Both the position numbers and the translations under genes were made by a program. DNA of 32,512 nt, taken from positions 1 to 32,512 of the forward strand of contig JAGWAD010000012.1 in the NCBI GenBank assembly GCA_018302105.1, given 5' to 3'. Below are positions 15,282 to 23,780 of the stretch, in pieces. Within the stretch, counting starts at the first letter, position 1. Each line of letters begins with the position of its first letter. The DNA is from Candidatus Woesearchaeota archaeon (GTDB lineage Archaea; Nanobdellota; Nanobdellia; SCGC-AAA011-G17; GW2011-AR18). The notes below the pieces were generated by a model. The model had not been told where the DNA came from. It did not search any database and saw nothing but the letters and a program-made list of their open reading frames with translations.

Positions 15282-16985
15282 ATGAAAAACCATGAGATCT
15301 CAGAACTATTAATGAAAATAGCAGACCTGTTAGAATTACAGAATGAAAATAGGTTTAAATTAATTGCATATAGAAATGCAGCAATGTCAATAGAAAATTT
15401 ATCAGAAGATATCTTAGATATTTACAAAAAAAATAAATTAGAAGAAATACCTGCAATAGGAAAAGGAATAGCAGAAAAAATAGAAGAATTTTTAGAAACT
15501 GGAAAATCAGAATATTTAGAAAAATTAAAAGAAAAAACACCAATAGAAGAATCTTTAATGCATTTAGAAGGATTAGGCCCAAAAAGATTAAACTTATTAT
15601 ATAAAAAATTAAATATTAAAACAATAAAAGACTTAGAATATGCAGCAAAGCATAGAAAGATAAGAAAATTAATAGGATTTGGGGAAAAAGCAGAACAAAA
15701 TATTCTAAAATCAATTGAATTCTCTGCAGAACAAAAAAGATTTCCTTTAGGTTTAGTCTGGAAAGATATTAAAGAACTTGAAAACAAAATTAAAAATATA
15801 TCAAATGTAGAAAGAGTTGAAATATGCGGTTCTGCAAGAAGGATGAAAGAAACAATAGGGGATTTAGATATTCTGGCAATAAGCAATAAACCGATTTTAG
15901 TTATGGATTCTTTTATAAAATTACCAGAAGTAAAAAGAATTTTAGCAAAAGGTGAAACTAAAAGCACAGTTATTTTAAAAAATAATATGCAGGTTGATTT
16001 AAGGGTTCTGCCAAAAGAAAGCTTTGGAGCTGCAATGCAGTATTTTACCGGAAACCAAAACCATAATATTAAATTAAGAAAAATTGCAATATCTAAAAAC
16101 TATAAATTAAGTGAATATGGTTTGTTTAAAGGAAATAATATTGTAAAAGCTAAAGATGAAATTTCAATATACAGATTATTAGGATTAGAATATATTGAGC
16201 CTGAATTAAGGGAAGATACAGGAGAAATAGAAGCAGCACAAAATAATAAACTTCCAGACTTAGTGCAAATATCTGATATTAAGGCTGATTGTCACATGCA
16301 TACAACTGAAACAGATGGGACAAATATAATGGAAGAAATGATAGAAGCAGCCATTAAATTAAAAAGAGAATATATTGTTTTCACAGATCATACAAAAGGA
16401 TTAAGATTTATCAATGGAATGGATGAAAAAAGAATTTTAAAACAAATTGAAAAAATTAAGAAAATGAATAAAATCTACGGAAGCCGCATCACAATATTAA
16501 GCGGTGTTGAATTAAATATTATGGATTCAGGAGAACCAGATATAGAAAATAGAGTATTGAAAAAATTAGATGTAGTTATAGCCTCAGTACATTCAGGATT
16601 TAAGGAACCAATAGATAAAATAAATAAAAGGGTAATAAAAGCAATGGAAAATCCTAACATAGATATTATTGGCCATCCAACAGGAAGGTTAATCAATAAA
16701 AGAGAACCATTCCAAATAGATATTGATTTAATTTTGGATAAAGCCAGAGAAACTAATACTTGCATGGAAATAAATTCCTATTATGACAGGTTAGATTTAA
16801 AGGACATCCATATTAGGAAAGCAGTAAAGAAAAATGTAAAATTAATTATTAATACAGATTCACATCACACTTCTCATTTAGATTTTATGAAATTTGGAGT
16901 TGCACAGGCAAGAAGAGGTTGGGCAGAAAAAAATAATATTTTAAACACATTAGAATTAGATAAATTTTTACAAAAATTAAAATAA
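15282..16985 (+). CDS. polX: DNA polymerase/3'-5' exonuclease PolX
   Basis: 567 aa, the full length of bacterial/archaeal PolX. Pol-beta part: helix-hairpin-helix units at ~53-70 and ~95-112, then the nucleotidyltransferase motif CGSARRMKETIGDLDIL with catalytic D194 and D196 and third Asp D239 (QVDLRV). C-terminal PHP domain from ~335: DCHMHTTETDG, FTDHTKG, GVELNI, ASVHSG, GHPTGR and NTDSHH, giving the metal cluster for 3'-5' exonuclease/AP-endonuclease activity. It fills gaps in base-excision repair, and the next gene is an Ogg2-type glycosylase, so the pair forms a repair cluster. Confidence 0.95.
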   Translation: MKNHEISELLMKIADLLELQNENRFKLIAYRNAAMSIENLSEDILDIYKKNKLEEIPAIGKGIAEKIEEFLETGKSEYLEKLKEKTPIEESLMHLEGLGPKRLNLLYKKLNIKTIKDLEYAAKHRKIRKLIGFGEKAEQNILKSIEFSAEQKRFPLGLVWKDIKELENKIKNISNVERVEICGSARRMKETIGDLDILAISNKPILVMDSFIKLPEVKRILAKGETKSTVILKNNMQVDLRVLPKESFGAAMQYFTGNQNHNIKLRKIAISKNYKLSEYGLFKGNNIVKAKDEISIYRLLGLEYIEPELREDTGEIEAAQNNKLPDLVQISDIKADCHMHTTETDGTNIMEEMIEAAIKLKREYIVFTDHTKGLRFINGMDEKRILKQIEKIKKMNKIYGSRITILSGVELNIMDSGEPDIENRVLKKLDVVIASVHSGFKEPIDKINKRVIKAMENPNIDIIGHPTGRLINKREPFQIDIDLILDKARETNTCMEINSYYDRLDLKDIHIRKAVKKNVKLIINTDSHHTSHLDFMKFGVAQARRGWAEKNNILNTLELDKFLQKLK

Positions 16986-17107
16986 TATTTACAGAATAGA
17001 ATAAGATAAGATATTCAGTTCTTAATAACTAGATTATCTAAAAATAGTATAAAGATTATAGTCTTAACAACAACAAAGTTTATAAAATAAATATTTACTT
17101 TATAGTC

Positions 17108-17755
17108 ATGCCATTCAAAGAACTAGATTATCTGAAGAAAAGTTATGGTGAAAGAAAAGAGGTAATTAAGAATAGGTTAAATTATTTTAAATCTATAATT
17201 AACGAAGATGAAAAAAGAATTTTTGCTGAACTATGTTTTTGTTTATTAACACCGCAATCCAGAGCAAAAATATGTGATAGGGCAATCCAGAATTTAGTAA
17301 AAACAAATTTATTATATACAGGTACTGAAGAGGATATTAAAACATATTTAGTTGGTGTGAGGTTTAGTAATAACAAGTCAGGATATATAAAAGAAGCAAG
17401 AAATCTGTTTACAAAAGATAAAGCCTTAAAAATAAAAGAGAGGGTCACTTATTTTAATAATACAGCAGAATTGAGAAAGTGGTTTGCAGACAATGTCAAA
17501 GGTTTTGGATTAAAAGAGTCTGCTCATTTCTTAAGAAACATAGGCATTTATGAAAACTTAACTATCCTAGACAGGCATATTTTAAAAAATCTAAACAAGC
17601 ATGGAGTTATAGAAGAAATTCCAAACCCTTTATCAAAAAAACAATACCTGGAAATAGAACAAAAATTCTTAGAATTCTCCAGACAAATCGGCATCCCGGC
17701 TGAAGAGTTAGACCTATTATTTTGGTCAGAACAGACCGGCGAAGTATTTAAGTAA
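17108..17755 (+). CDS. ogg: 8-oxoguanine DNA glycosylase/AP lyase, Ogg2 type
   Basis: 215 aa, full length for archaeal Ogg2 (COG1059). The helix-hairpin-helix with catalytic Lys is KGFGLKESAHFLRNIG (K136), followed by the catalytic Asp in ILDRHIL (D155). The family-specific C-terminus AEELDLLFWSEQTGEVFK is intact. It removes 8-oxoguanine and nicks the abasic site. It stands 122 bases downstream of polX on the same strand with A/T-rich promoter-like sequence between them, so co-function in base-excision repair is likely even if transcription is separate. Confidence 0.92.
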   Translation: MPFKELDYLKKSYGERKEVIKNRLNYFKSIINEDEKRIFAELCFCLLTPQSRAKICDRAIQNLVKTNLLYTGTEEDIKTYLVGVRFSNNKSGYIKEARNLFTKDKALKIKERVTYFNNTAELRKWFADNVKGFGLKESAHFLRNIGIYENLTILDRHILKNLNKHGVIEEIPNPLSKKQYLEIEQKFLEFSRQIGIPAEELDLLFWSEQTGEVFK

Positions 17756-17803
17756 AATAGTAAGATTTAAGAAATTTATTTTTTACTAAAAAGTAGTTGC
17801 AAA

Positions 17804-18412
17804 ATGGAAAATACAGGAAATTACAGGAATACACCATTTTATACTCATATAATTAGATATGCAGTTGATGGTTTTGCTCATTATTTTTTAATGAGGGATT
17901 TAGAAAGAGCACTAAATACAGGCAGCAGAATAGATGAAGTATTAGAAAATCATAAAATAAACCTTGACCATAAAGATATAAACATAAGAAATGGATTTAA
18001 AGGCTCAATTGATTATATTAGAAGAATAGGTATAGATATACCAGAAGAAAGGGAAGATAATATTATTTATTTTGATATAGATTATACAAATAGAATTTTG
18101 CATTCAATTTGGGCATTAAATCGAAATGAATCAAGAGATATAATAAATAGATTATGGAAAATAGAAGACTTCTATAATAGGGATTTAATAAGAAAAGGTA
18201 AAAAGTTTGGAAAAGAGTTAAATCAGGAAGCATTTGTTATTTATTTTATGCAAATTGGTGGTCATTTAAATTTAAAGTCAAAAACAACAATCATGGAATC
18301 AAGAGAAAATTTGTTAAGAGCTTTAAAATATAAAGAATATTACCGCAATTGGATTAATCTTGTAGAAAGATGCCCTTCATTAGTTGATGTACAGCAAGCA
18401 ATAAGGAACTGA
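17804..18412 (+). CDS. Hypothetical helical protein, 202 aa
   Basis: No family recognised. Mostly helical and rich in Arg, Asn and Ile, with no membrane segment or obvious catalytic motif. The N-terminal helix includes YAVDGFAHYFLMRDLERAL. It begins 48 bases after the glycosylase gene and could be co-transcribed. The last 59 bases overlap the end of the convergent P-type ATPase gene. Confidence 0.65.
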   Translation: MENTGNYRNTPFYTHIIRYAVDGFAHYFLMRDLERALNTGSRIDEVLENHKINLDHKDINIRNGFKGSIDYIRRIGIDIPEEREDNIIYFDIDYTNRILHSIWALNRNESRDIINRLWKIEDFYNRDLIRKGKKFGKELNQEAFVIYFMQIGGHLNLKSKTTIMESRENLLRALKYKEYYRNWINLVERCPSLVDVQQAIRN

Positions 18413-20918
18413 TTAATACAATATAAATTAAATCAATGAATAATAAGTCTACAGTGTAAAACAAGTCATTAAATAGATAGATTATCACTAATTGCAGTAT
18501 AAAAGAAGTTAAGATGCCAACAATAAGCCACTTATTCTTAAATAAAGCATTGCTTAAAATAGATTTATTTCCTAAACTAAAACTAAAAGATGCAAATAAC
18601 TGCGACACTACTAAAGCAAAGAATGCAACAGTCTGTGCATAATTAAGCCCAATTTTGCTTAAATAAAAATAAAACAAAGACAAAGTTATTCCTGATATAA
18701 TAAATGCTATAAAGACCATATAAAAAAATTCATTATTGCTCATTATATTTTTATCTTTGTTCCTTGGTTTATTGTTCATAATATCACTATCAACAGGCCC
18801 AACACCTAAAGCTAATGCAGGAAAAACATCAGTCAGTAAATTAACAAGTAAAATTTGTATTGCAATTAGAGGCAATGGCATTCCAAATATTAAAGCCAGT
18901 AAGATCACAAGTACTTCAGCCAGATTGCATGATAATAAAAATTTAATAAATTTTTTTATATTATTATAAATACCTCTTCCTTCTTTTACAGCTTCTGCTA
19001 TTGTTACAAAATTATCATCCAATAAAATTATATCAGAAGCTTGTTTAGCAACATCAGTACCAGACCCGATAGCAACGCCAATGTCAGCTTTTTTCAAAGC
19101 CAATGCATCATTTACACCATCACCAGTCATTGCAACTATATCTCCTCTTGATTTAAAAGCTTCCACAATCTTAATTTTATGTTGCGGATTAACTCTTGCA
19201 AATATAGAAACAAAATCTAATTTTCTTACAAGGTCAGTTACAGAAATAACCTCAAGCTCTTCACCATTTATAACTTCTCCTTCTATCCCCAGTTTATTTG
19301 CTATTGCTTTTGCAGTTATCTCATAATCACCAGTTATCATAACAACCCTTATTCCAGCTAATTTACATTCTTCTATAGATTTAATTGCTTCTTCTCTTGG
19401 AGGATCAATCATTCCAGCCAATCCTGAAAATACAAAGTCTTTGCCATTTTCTGAATAAGCCATCCCTAAAACTCTTAAAGCCTCAGAAGCCATTTTTTTA
19501 TATGCTTCATGGATCTTATTTTTCTCTTCTTTATCTAATTTAATATATTTATTATCCATTTCTGCATATTTACATTTATTTAAAACAACTTCAGGAGCAC
19601 CTTTCATATAAGAAATAGTTTTATTCTTATTTTTGTGTTCTGTAATCATGAATTTATTTTCAGAATTAAATGGAATTTCTTTTATCCTTTCATATTTAGG
19701 AATATCTTTTGCCTTTGCACTCATAAATAATAAAGCCTTTTCAGTTGGATCAGAAGGACCATCAAAATTAGAATTATTACACATTGAAGAAATTTCTAAT
19801 AATCTTAATATCTCGCTATCAGCTATTCGTTTTCCACTATAAAGAAACTCACCATTTTTAGAATAGCCAGAACCTGTAACATCAATAAACTTATTATTAA
19901 TATATAACTTTGTAACAGTCATTTCGTTTTTAGTTAAAGTTCCGGTTTTATCAGAACAAATAACATTTACACTGCCTAATGTTTCTACTGCAGATAATTT
20001 TCTTACTAAAGCATTTCTTTTAAGCATTCTTTGTGTACCTAAGGCCAAAGTTATTGTTATTACTGCTGGCAAACCTTCTGGAATTGCAGCAACTGCCAAA
20101 GCAACAGCAATGAAAAAAGAATCAAACAACTTATTTCCATTTGCATATCCTAAAACAAATATAATTAAAACTAAAAATAAAATAGAAATTGTAATTTTTT
20201 TTCCAAATAAATTAAGCTGTTTTTGCAAAGGAGTTTCTTTTTCATATTCTTCTTCCACACCTTTCGCTATCTTTCCTAATTCTGTACTTAATCCTATATT
20301 TATAATAACTGCTCTTCCCCTTCCCCTTATAGCAATAGTTCCTGAAAAAACCATATTTTTTTGATCTGAAATTACACAATCTTTGTTTATTTCTTCAACA
20401 ATCTTATTCACAGAAACAGATTCCCCAGTTAGACTCGATTCATCAATTGCAAGTTCATTTGATTCAATTACCCTTGCATCTGCAGGTATAAAAGATCCTT
20501 CTTCTATAATAATCACATCCCCAGGAACCAGTTCAGAAGATGGAATTTGTTTAATCTTTCCAAATCTTATAACTGTAGCAACAGGGGTTGAAAGTTTTTG
20601 CAATGCTTCTATCGCTTTTTCAGCTTTGTATTCCTGAAAATATCCCAAAAAAGTATTTATTATTACTACAAATAAAATTACTAGTGAATCTTTAAATTCC
20701 CCAAAAATTAGTGATATTAAAGCAGCTGCAAGTAAAACATAAACAATAAAACTTTTTAATTGCGATAATAATAATTTGATCTTTGAAATTTTCTTGAATT
20801 TTTTTATTTCATTTTTTCCATATATCGCAAGCCTATTTGCTGCTTCATTATCACTTATCCCATTAATAGTAGAACTTAGTTTAACTAGTACCTCTTTTAC
20901 TTTCCATTTATAATACAT
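18354..20918 (-). CDS. P2A-type cation-transporting ATPase (Ca2+-ATPase-like)
   Basis: 854 aa, full length. Actuator loop DESSLTGES (TGES 164-167), M4 motif AIPEGLP (280-284), phosphorylation site CSDKTGTLTKNEMT (D323), hinge TGDGVNDALALKKADIGVAIG, and M6-type NLLTDVFPALALG are all present. An N-terminal cation-ATPase domain precedes M1. These features point to the Ca2+/PMR1-SERCA branch. Ion choice is inferred; Na+ or Mn2+ are possible. The C-terminal four membrane helices are intact. It is transcribed away from the tRNA-Ser gene and overlaps the convergent hypothetical gene by 59 bases. Confidence 0.92.
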   Translation of the reverse strand: MYYKWKVKEVLVKLSSTINGISDNEAANRLAIYGKNEIKKFKKISKIKLLLSQLKSFIVYVLLAAALISLIFGEFKDSLVILFVVIINTFLGYFQEYKAEKAIEALQKLSTPVATVIRFGKIKQIPSSELVPGDVIIIEEGSFIPADARVIESNELAIDESSLTGESVSVNKIVEEINKDCVISDQKNMVFSGTIAIRGRGRAVIINIGLSTELGKIAKGVEEEYEKETPLQKQLNLFGKKITISILFLVLIIFVLGYANGNKLFDSFFIAVALAVAAIPEGLPAVITITLALGTQRMLKRNALVRKLSAVETLGSVNVICSDKTGTLTKNEMTVTKLYINNKFIDVTGSGYSKNGEFLYSGKRIADSEILRLLEISSMCNNSNFDGPSDPTEKALLFMSAKAKDIPKYERIKEIPFNSENKFMITEHKNKNKTISYMKGAPEVVLNKCKYAEMDNKYIKLDKEEKNKIHEAYKKMASEALRVLGMAYSENGKDFVFSGLAGMIDPPREEAIKSIEECKLAGIRVVMITGDYEITAKAIANKLGIEGEVINGEELEVISVTDLVRKLDFVSIFARVNPQHKIKIVEAFKSRGDIVAMTGDGVNDALALKKADIGVAIGSGTDVAKQASDIILLDDNFVTIAEAVKEGRGIYNNIKKFIKFLLSCNLAEVLVILLALIFGMPLPLIAIQILLVNLLTDVFPALALGVGPVDSDIMNNKPRNKDKNIMSNNEFFYMVFIAFIISGITLSLFYFYLSKIGLNYAQTVAFFALVVSQLFASFSFSLGNKSILSNALFKNKWLIVGILTSFILQLVIIYLFNDLFYTVDLLFIDLIYIVLISSLLLAVHQLMKGIFLQD

Positions 20919-20983
20919 AAGATTAAATAGAAATTATAATTTATTAAATGTTTCTTTATTAAAATAAAACGCCAAGGGTGGGA

Positions 20984-21035
20984 CTATCAATCATTAAGAG
21001 GCACTAAGCCATAATCATGATAGTGCTTAATGGTA
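20984..21035 (-). other. tRNA-Ser intron 2 in the T-loop (about 52 nt)
   Basis: Between T-stem strands there are 59 bases instead of 7. The extra part folds into its own stem: CATTAA with TTAATG and GCACTA with TAGTGC, separated by a CTC bulge. TCAA of the T-loop can pair with TTGA at the 3' end of the insert, giving a four-bp helix with bulge-like segments on both sides, roughly a bulge-helix-bulge. The boundaries given assume splicing between positions 59 and 60; the exact cut could shift by one or two bases. Confidence 0.65.
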
Positions 21036-21067
21036 TTTGAACCCACAAGTCCTTTCGGACGCAGGAT

Positions 21068-21081
21068 ATTTACACCATTTT
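21068..21081 (-). other. tRNA-Ser intron 1, canonical position 37/38
   Basis: The 14 bases after A37 must be removed to leave a seven-base anticodon loop. TTGC in the loop can pair with GTAA in the intron (one G-U pair), giving a four-bp helix next to the anticodon stem and a three-base bulge ATA on the 3' side: a bulge-helix-loop substrate for the archaeal tRNA-splicing endonuclease. Cutting in the bulges restores TTGCTAA. Confidence 0.75.
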
Positions 21082-21155
21082 TAGCAATCCTGTGCCATAC
21101 CAGGTTAGGCGACCTTGGCGTCTATAATCCTTAGTTTATATTCCCTATTTAAACC

Positions 21156-21716
21156 TTACTTCAAGCCCAGTAGATCGGCAAGTAACTTTCTGGAAACTGA
21201 ATCAAAGAATTTGAGGATATAAGACTTATAAGATTCGTTTTCTAAGTATTGTAGTGTAAGTTGTTTCTGTCTTAATCTTTGGTGTGTTACCAGATTATAT
21301 TTCTGCCTTAACTCTAAATTCTTGGTATTCCATTCTTTTTTCTTTGTGTTAGTTTTCTCAAGATTATTTTGTCTGTAAATCTTATCCCTTAATAGCTCTT
21401 TTTCTCTATTATTTAGGTAATATTGTCTTTTTCTTTCTAGTATTACTTCTTTTGATAATTTAGCTCTTAACTTATTTAGTTTGAAAAACTTTCTGAATCC
21501 GATAAATGCTCTGTTTTCTTCTTTAGACTTTAGTTTGTTTAATTCTTCTTGAATAAACTGTTCTATTTCTATTGTTCTTTGTTGTTTATTCCATTCTAAG
21601 AAATCTCTTAATTCTATTTCTTTTTCAGGATAAAGTTTTGAACATAAAGCACATTTATATTTTGGCCTATTTGAAAGAAGTACTAACTTGTAAGAGCATT
21701 TTGGACATCTTGGCAT
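21156..21716 (-). CDS. Zinc-ribbon protein with long basic helical tail
   Basis: 186 aa. The N-terminus is a zinc ribbon, CPKC (4-7) and CALC about 15 residues later, in the style of transposase or transcription-factor ribbons. The rest is strongly basic helix with repeated patterns such as RKRQYYLNNREKELLRDKIY and RQKYNLVTHQRLRQK, as in nucleic-acid-binding proteins of mobile elements. No nuclease motif is seen. It sits directly upstream of the tRNA-Ser gene on the same strand. Likely DNA or RNA binding; link to a mobile element is only inference. Confidence 0.6.
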   Translation of the reverse strand: MPRCPKCSYKLVLLSNRPKYKCALCSKLYPEKEIELRDFLEWNKQQRTIEIEQFIQEELNKLKSKEENRAFIGFRKFFKLNKLRAKLSKEVILERKRQYYLNNREKELLRDKIYRQNNLEKTNTKKKEWNTKNLELRQKYNLVTHQRLRQKQLTLQYLENESYKSYILKFFDSVSRKLLADLLGLK

Positions 21717-21784
21717 AAGAAATAGAAAGCATAACTTATACTTATATTTTATTAAAACGTTTTGAAATTATAGTAAAATAAAAT

Positions 21785-22396
21785 CTAGCCTTCTCTTTTT
21801 TTACTAAAATCGTGAAATATACCTTCGCCTTCTAAATAATTTAAGTATCCTTCTAAATCTCTAAGAAATTCTCTTCTTTGTTCTGGAATTTTACAATCAT
21901 CATATCTTTTTTGTAATTCTCTTGCATAGGTATTTGTTTGTCTTTGTGTTTCTATTCTTAGTCTGTCCATTAATGTTTTGTATGTTTGTTGGTCATTTCT
22001 TTCTTGAGAATCAAATTCTCCATCCAGTCTTCCAAATTTTCTATAATAAGAACTAAATTCAGGTTCTGATTGTGATACTTCTTGGAATACTGGATTATTT
22101 TCATCAATAGTTAAAATTCTAAATAATCTTGCAAGTTTTTCAAGTTCAGTAGGAGTATATATAAAATTTTTAGAAACTTCAGTTGAAGCTCCTAAACATT
22201 TTCCTGTTCTTGCACTTATTAAAAACCCTAAAGCACCACCTGCACGATTATACCCTAATGATTCATATATTCTCTCAGATAAATCTTGGGTTGACATTCC
22301 CAATTTGCGAATAGCTGATTTAATTTCTTTACTTACTTTCGCTCTTAAAACTCTTGTTCCGCCAGTTTTATCATATCTATCCTTGCCAACTTTCAT
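21785..22396 (-). CDS. Hypothetical protein, last gene of five-gene operon
   Basis: 203 aa, not recognised. A basic N-terminus (MKVGKDRYDKTGGTRVLRAK) is followed by a possible helix-turn-helix-like stretch (EIKSAIRKLGMSTQDLSERI), then a Gly-rich segment with one Cys, and a long charged helical C-terminus (LMDRLRIETQRQTNTYARELQKRYDD). It may bind nucleic acid, but no family supports this. It begins five bases after the stop of the preceding gene on the same strand. Codon and base use are visibly less A/T-rich than in the flanking housekeeping genes. Confidence 0.6.
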   Translation of the reverse strand: MKVGKDRYDKTGGTRVLRAKVSKEIKSAIRKLGMSTQDLSERIYESLGYNRAGGALGFLISARTGKCLGASTEVSKNFIYTPTELEKLARLFRILTIDENNPVFQEVSQSEPEFSSYYRKFGRLDGEFDSQERNDQQTYKTLMDRLRIETQRQTNTYARELQKRYDDCKIPEQRREFLRDLEGYLNYLEGEGIFHDFSKKREG

Positions 22397-22401
22397 TTTT
22401 A

Positions 22402-22635
22402 TTATTCATTCATTATTTGTTTTCTTTTATACGCTTCTTCTAAAGCTAAATAAGTAGTATATGCAATAGCAAATATTGAACGACCACCAGCAAATGCATC
22501 ATCCGGCATAAAACGAAATTCTCTTGCAAGATCATCAAGTTGAGCTCTAGCTCTTGGTAAATCATTACTTTGGATAACTAATTGAGTATCATCAATAATA
22601 TCTAGTAAAAGTTGTTTGTATTTGTCTCCTTTCAT
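22402..22635 (-). CDS. Hypothetical small helical protein in five-gene operon
   Basis: 77 aa from ATG 22635. A TTG at 22650 overlaps the previous stop and would add five residues, but the ATG has a purine-rich AAGGGAAG site about four bases before it and is preferred. All-helical by eye (LLLDIIDDTQLVIQSNDLPRARAQLDDLAREF ; IAYTTYLALEEAYKRKQ). No family recognised; such helical hairpins often act as subunit adaptors. Confidence 0.6.
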   Translation of the reverse strand: MKGDKYKQLLLDIIDDTQLVIQSNDLPRARAQLDDLAREFRFMPDDAFAGGRSIFAIAYTTYLALEEAYKRKQIMNE

Positions 22636-22646
22636 TTTACTTCCCT

Positions 22647-23411
22647 TCAAATTCTAGATTCAATTCCTGAATTTACTAAATCTTGATTATCTTTAGAAAC
22701 AACTCCGATGAGAGTATGACATTCTCCTTCAGGAAGATATCCAAATGCTGAATAAGCTCCAATATTCCCATCAAAGTGTTTAATAAAGTCGCTTTCACCA
22801 TCAATCATACTAAAATGTATAAAATGAACTCCCTTTAATTTAGGTAAGTTTATTCCAATTACCTTATTAAAATCTTTGCCTAGTGATTTACAAACATCTT
22901 TTATATAATCTCGTACTAATGCTTGGTTTTCATTTGCTAAGAATGATAAAATTTCTTCTCTCTTTTCTGGCAGTGCATAATGATCCTCTCCAAATAAATT
23001 AAATTCATGTTGTGCAATGGTAAAACCGTTTACGCAATCATATTCAGACTGCAGAAGTGGCACACCTGCTCCAAAATAGACACCGTCATTTGTTACCAAT
23101 TTATCACCATCATAAAACGAACTAGTTCTTCCATTCATAAATCTATCAAGAACCGATTTTGGCATTTGCTGTAATAATTTTACTTCGCTTTCATTATGAT
23201 TAACGAAGATTATACAAGAAGTATCAATACTATTTTCTCTTAAATCTTTTTTATCTTTCGGCAAGCCATTTATCCTTTGCTCCATAAGCTCTGAAGGAGT
23301 AATAAGCTCACGACCATCACGCAATAATCTTGGCAACATAGTTGTTATCGAACCTCTATATCTTTGATATTTTTTTACTTCTCTTATTACAGTTGCATAA
23401 TCTTGGTTCAT
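22647..23411 (-). CDS. Hypothetical 254-aa protein, largest in five-gene operon
   Basis: No recognised family. The N-terminus is basic (REVKKYQRYRGSITTMLPRLLRDGREL). The middle and C-terminal parts alternate strands and helices with several His, Asp and Glu residues (FTIAQHEFNLFGEDHYALPE ; GVHFIHFSMIDGESDFIKHF). Clustered His/Asp could form a metal site, but the spacing matches no family known to me. Start ATG 23411 overlaps the upstream stop (ATGA), and a GAGGAAAA site precedes it. No membrane segment or signal. Confidence 0.6.
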   Translation of the reverse strand: MNQDYATVIREVKKYQRYRGSITTMLPRLLRDGRELITPSELMEQRINGLPKDKKDLRENSIDTSCIIFVNHNESEVKLLQQMPKSVLDRFMNGRTSSFYDGDKLVTNDGVYFGAGVPLLQSEYDCVNGFTIAQHEFNLFGEDHYALPEKREEILSFLANENQALVRDYIKDVCKSLGKDFNKVIGINLPKLKGVHFIHFSMIDGESDFIKHFDGNIGAYSAFGYLPEGECHTLIGVVSKDNQDLVNSGIESRI

Positions 23412-23779
23412 TTATTTTCCTCTTCTCTCTCTTTGTAAAACTGTACTGGAATGTAAACATCATTACTTCCTTTGTTATCATATATTCCTACATGTGTATT
23501 GACTGTTCCACTATCTTCTCCTACAACATAAGCTACTGCATTATCTGGAACCACTAAATTATAATTTCTTTCTCTCGCTCCTCTGAAATCTTCTGCTGTA
23601 ATTTGAAATGGCGATACTTCACTGCCCATTACTCCTCTTTCTCTTCTAAAAATAACAGGAGCTTTTGTTGAAACTAATCCTCTTCTGTTTGCTTCAAAAC
23701 TTGTTATCTGCTCTAATGTTTTAGGAAATCCATTTAATGGTAAATCTATTCTTGATACTGTTATTTTATCGTTTGCCAT
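23408..23779 (-). CDS. Hypothetical beta-rich protein in five-gene operon
   Basis: 123 aa from ATG 23779; an ATG at 23806 is in frame but lies inside the previous gene. The later start is chosen because a strong Shine-Dalgarno GGGAGGAG (23786-23793) precedes it by six bases. Sequence alternates short strands with Gly/Asp/Asn turns (YNLVVPDNAVAYVVGEDSG ; THVGIYDNKGSNDVYIPVQF), suggesting a beta-sandwich-like fold. No cysteines, no signal peptide and no recognised family. Its stop overlaps the start of the 254-aa gene. Confidence 0.6.
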   Translation of the reverse strand: MANDKITVSRIDLPLNGFPKTLEQITSFEANRRGLVSTKAPVIFRRERGVMGSEVSPFQITAEDFRGARERNYNLVVPDNAVAYVVGEDSGTVNTHVGIYDNKGSNDVYIPVQFYKEREEENK

Positions 23780-23780
23780 T

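Larger units (their letters stand above)
20970..21119 (-). tRNA. tRNA-Ser(GCT) with two introns
   Basis: On the minus strand the acceptor GCCAAGG (21119-21113) pairs perfectly with CCTTGGC (20977-20971), followed by discriminator G (20970). The D arm has GCC/GGC with GG in the loop. The anticodon stem CAGGA (21092-21088) pairs with TCCTG (21066-21062), with anticodon GCT at 21085-21083. The long variable arm GTCC-GAAA-GGAC (21060-21049) is the class II hallmark. The T stem is GTGGG (21046-21042) with CCCAC (20982-20978). The anticodon loop has 14 extra bases and the T-loop 52 extra bases; without them the tRNA is 84 nt, normal for tRNA-Ser. Position 9 is C, which is unusual. Promoter TTTAAATA is at about 21147-21154. 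CCA is not encoded. Confidence 0.88.

Noticed and set aside
15355-15967. Minus-strand hydrophobic ORFs inside polX
   Set aside because: Their Leu/Ile/Phe-rich content is what antisense reading of Lys/Glu/Asn-rich coding DNA yields; polX itself is unambiguous.
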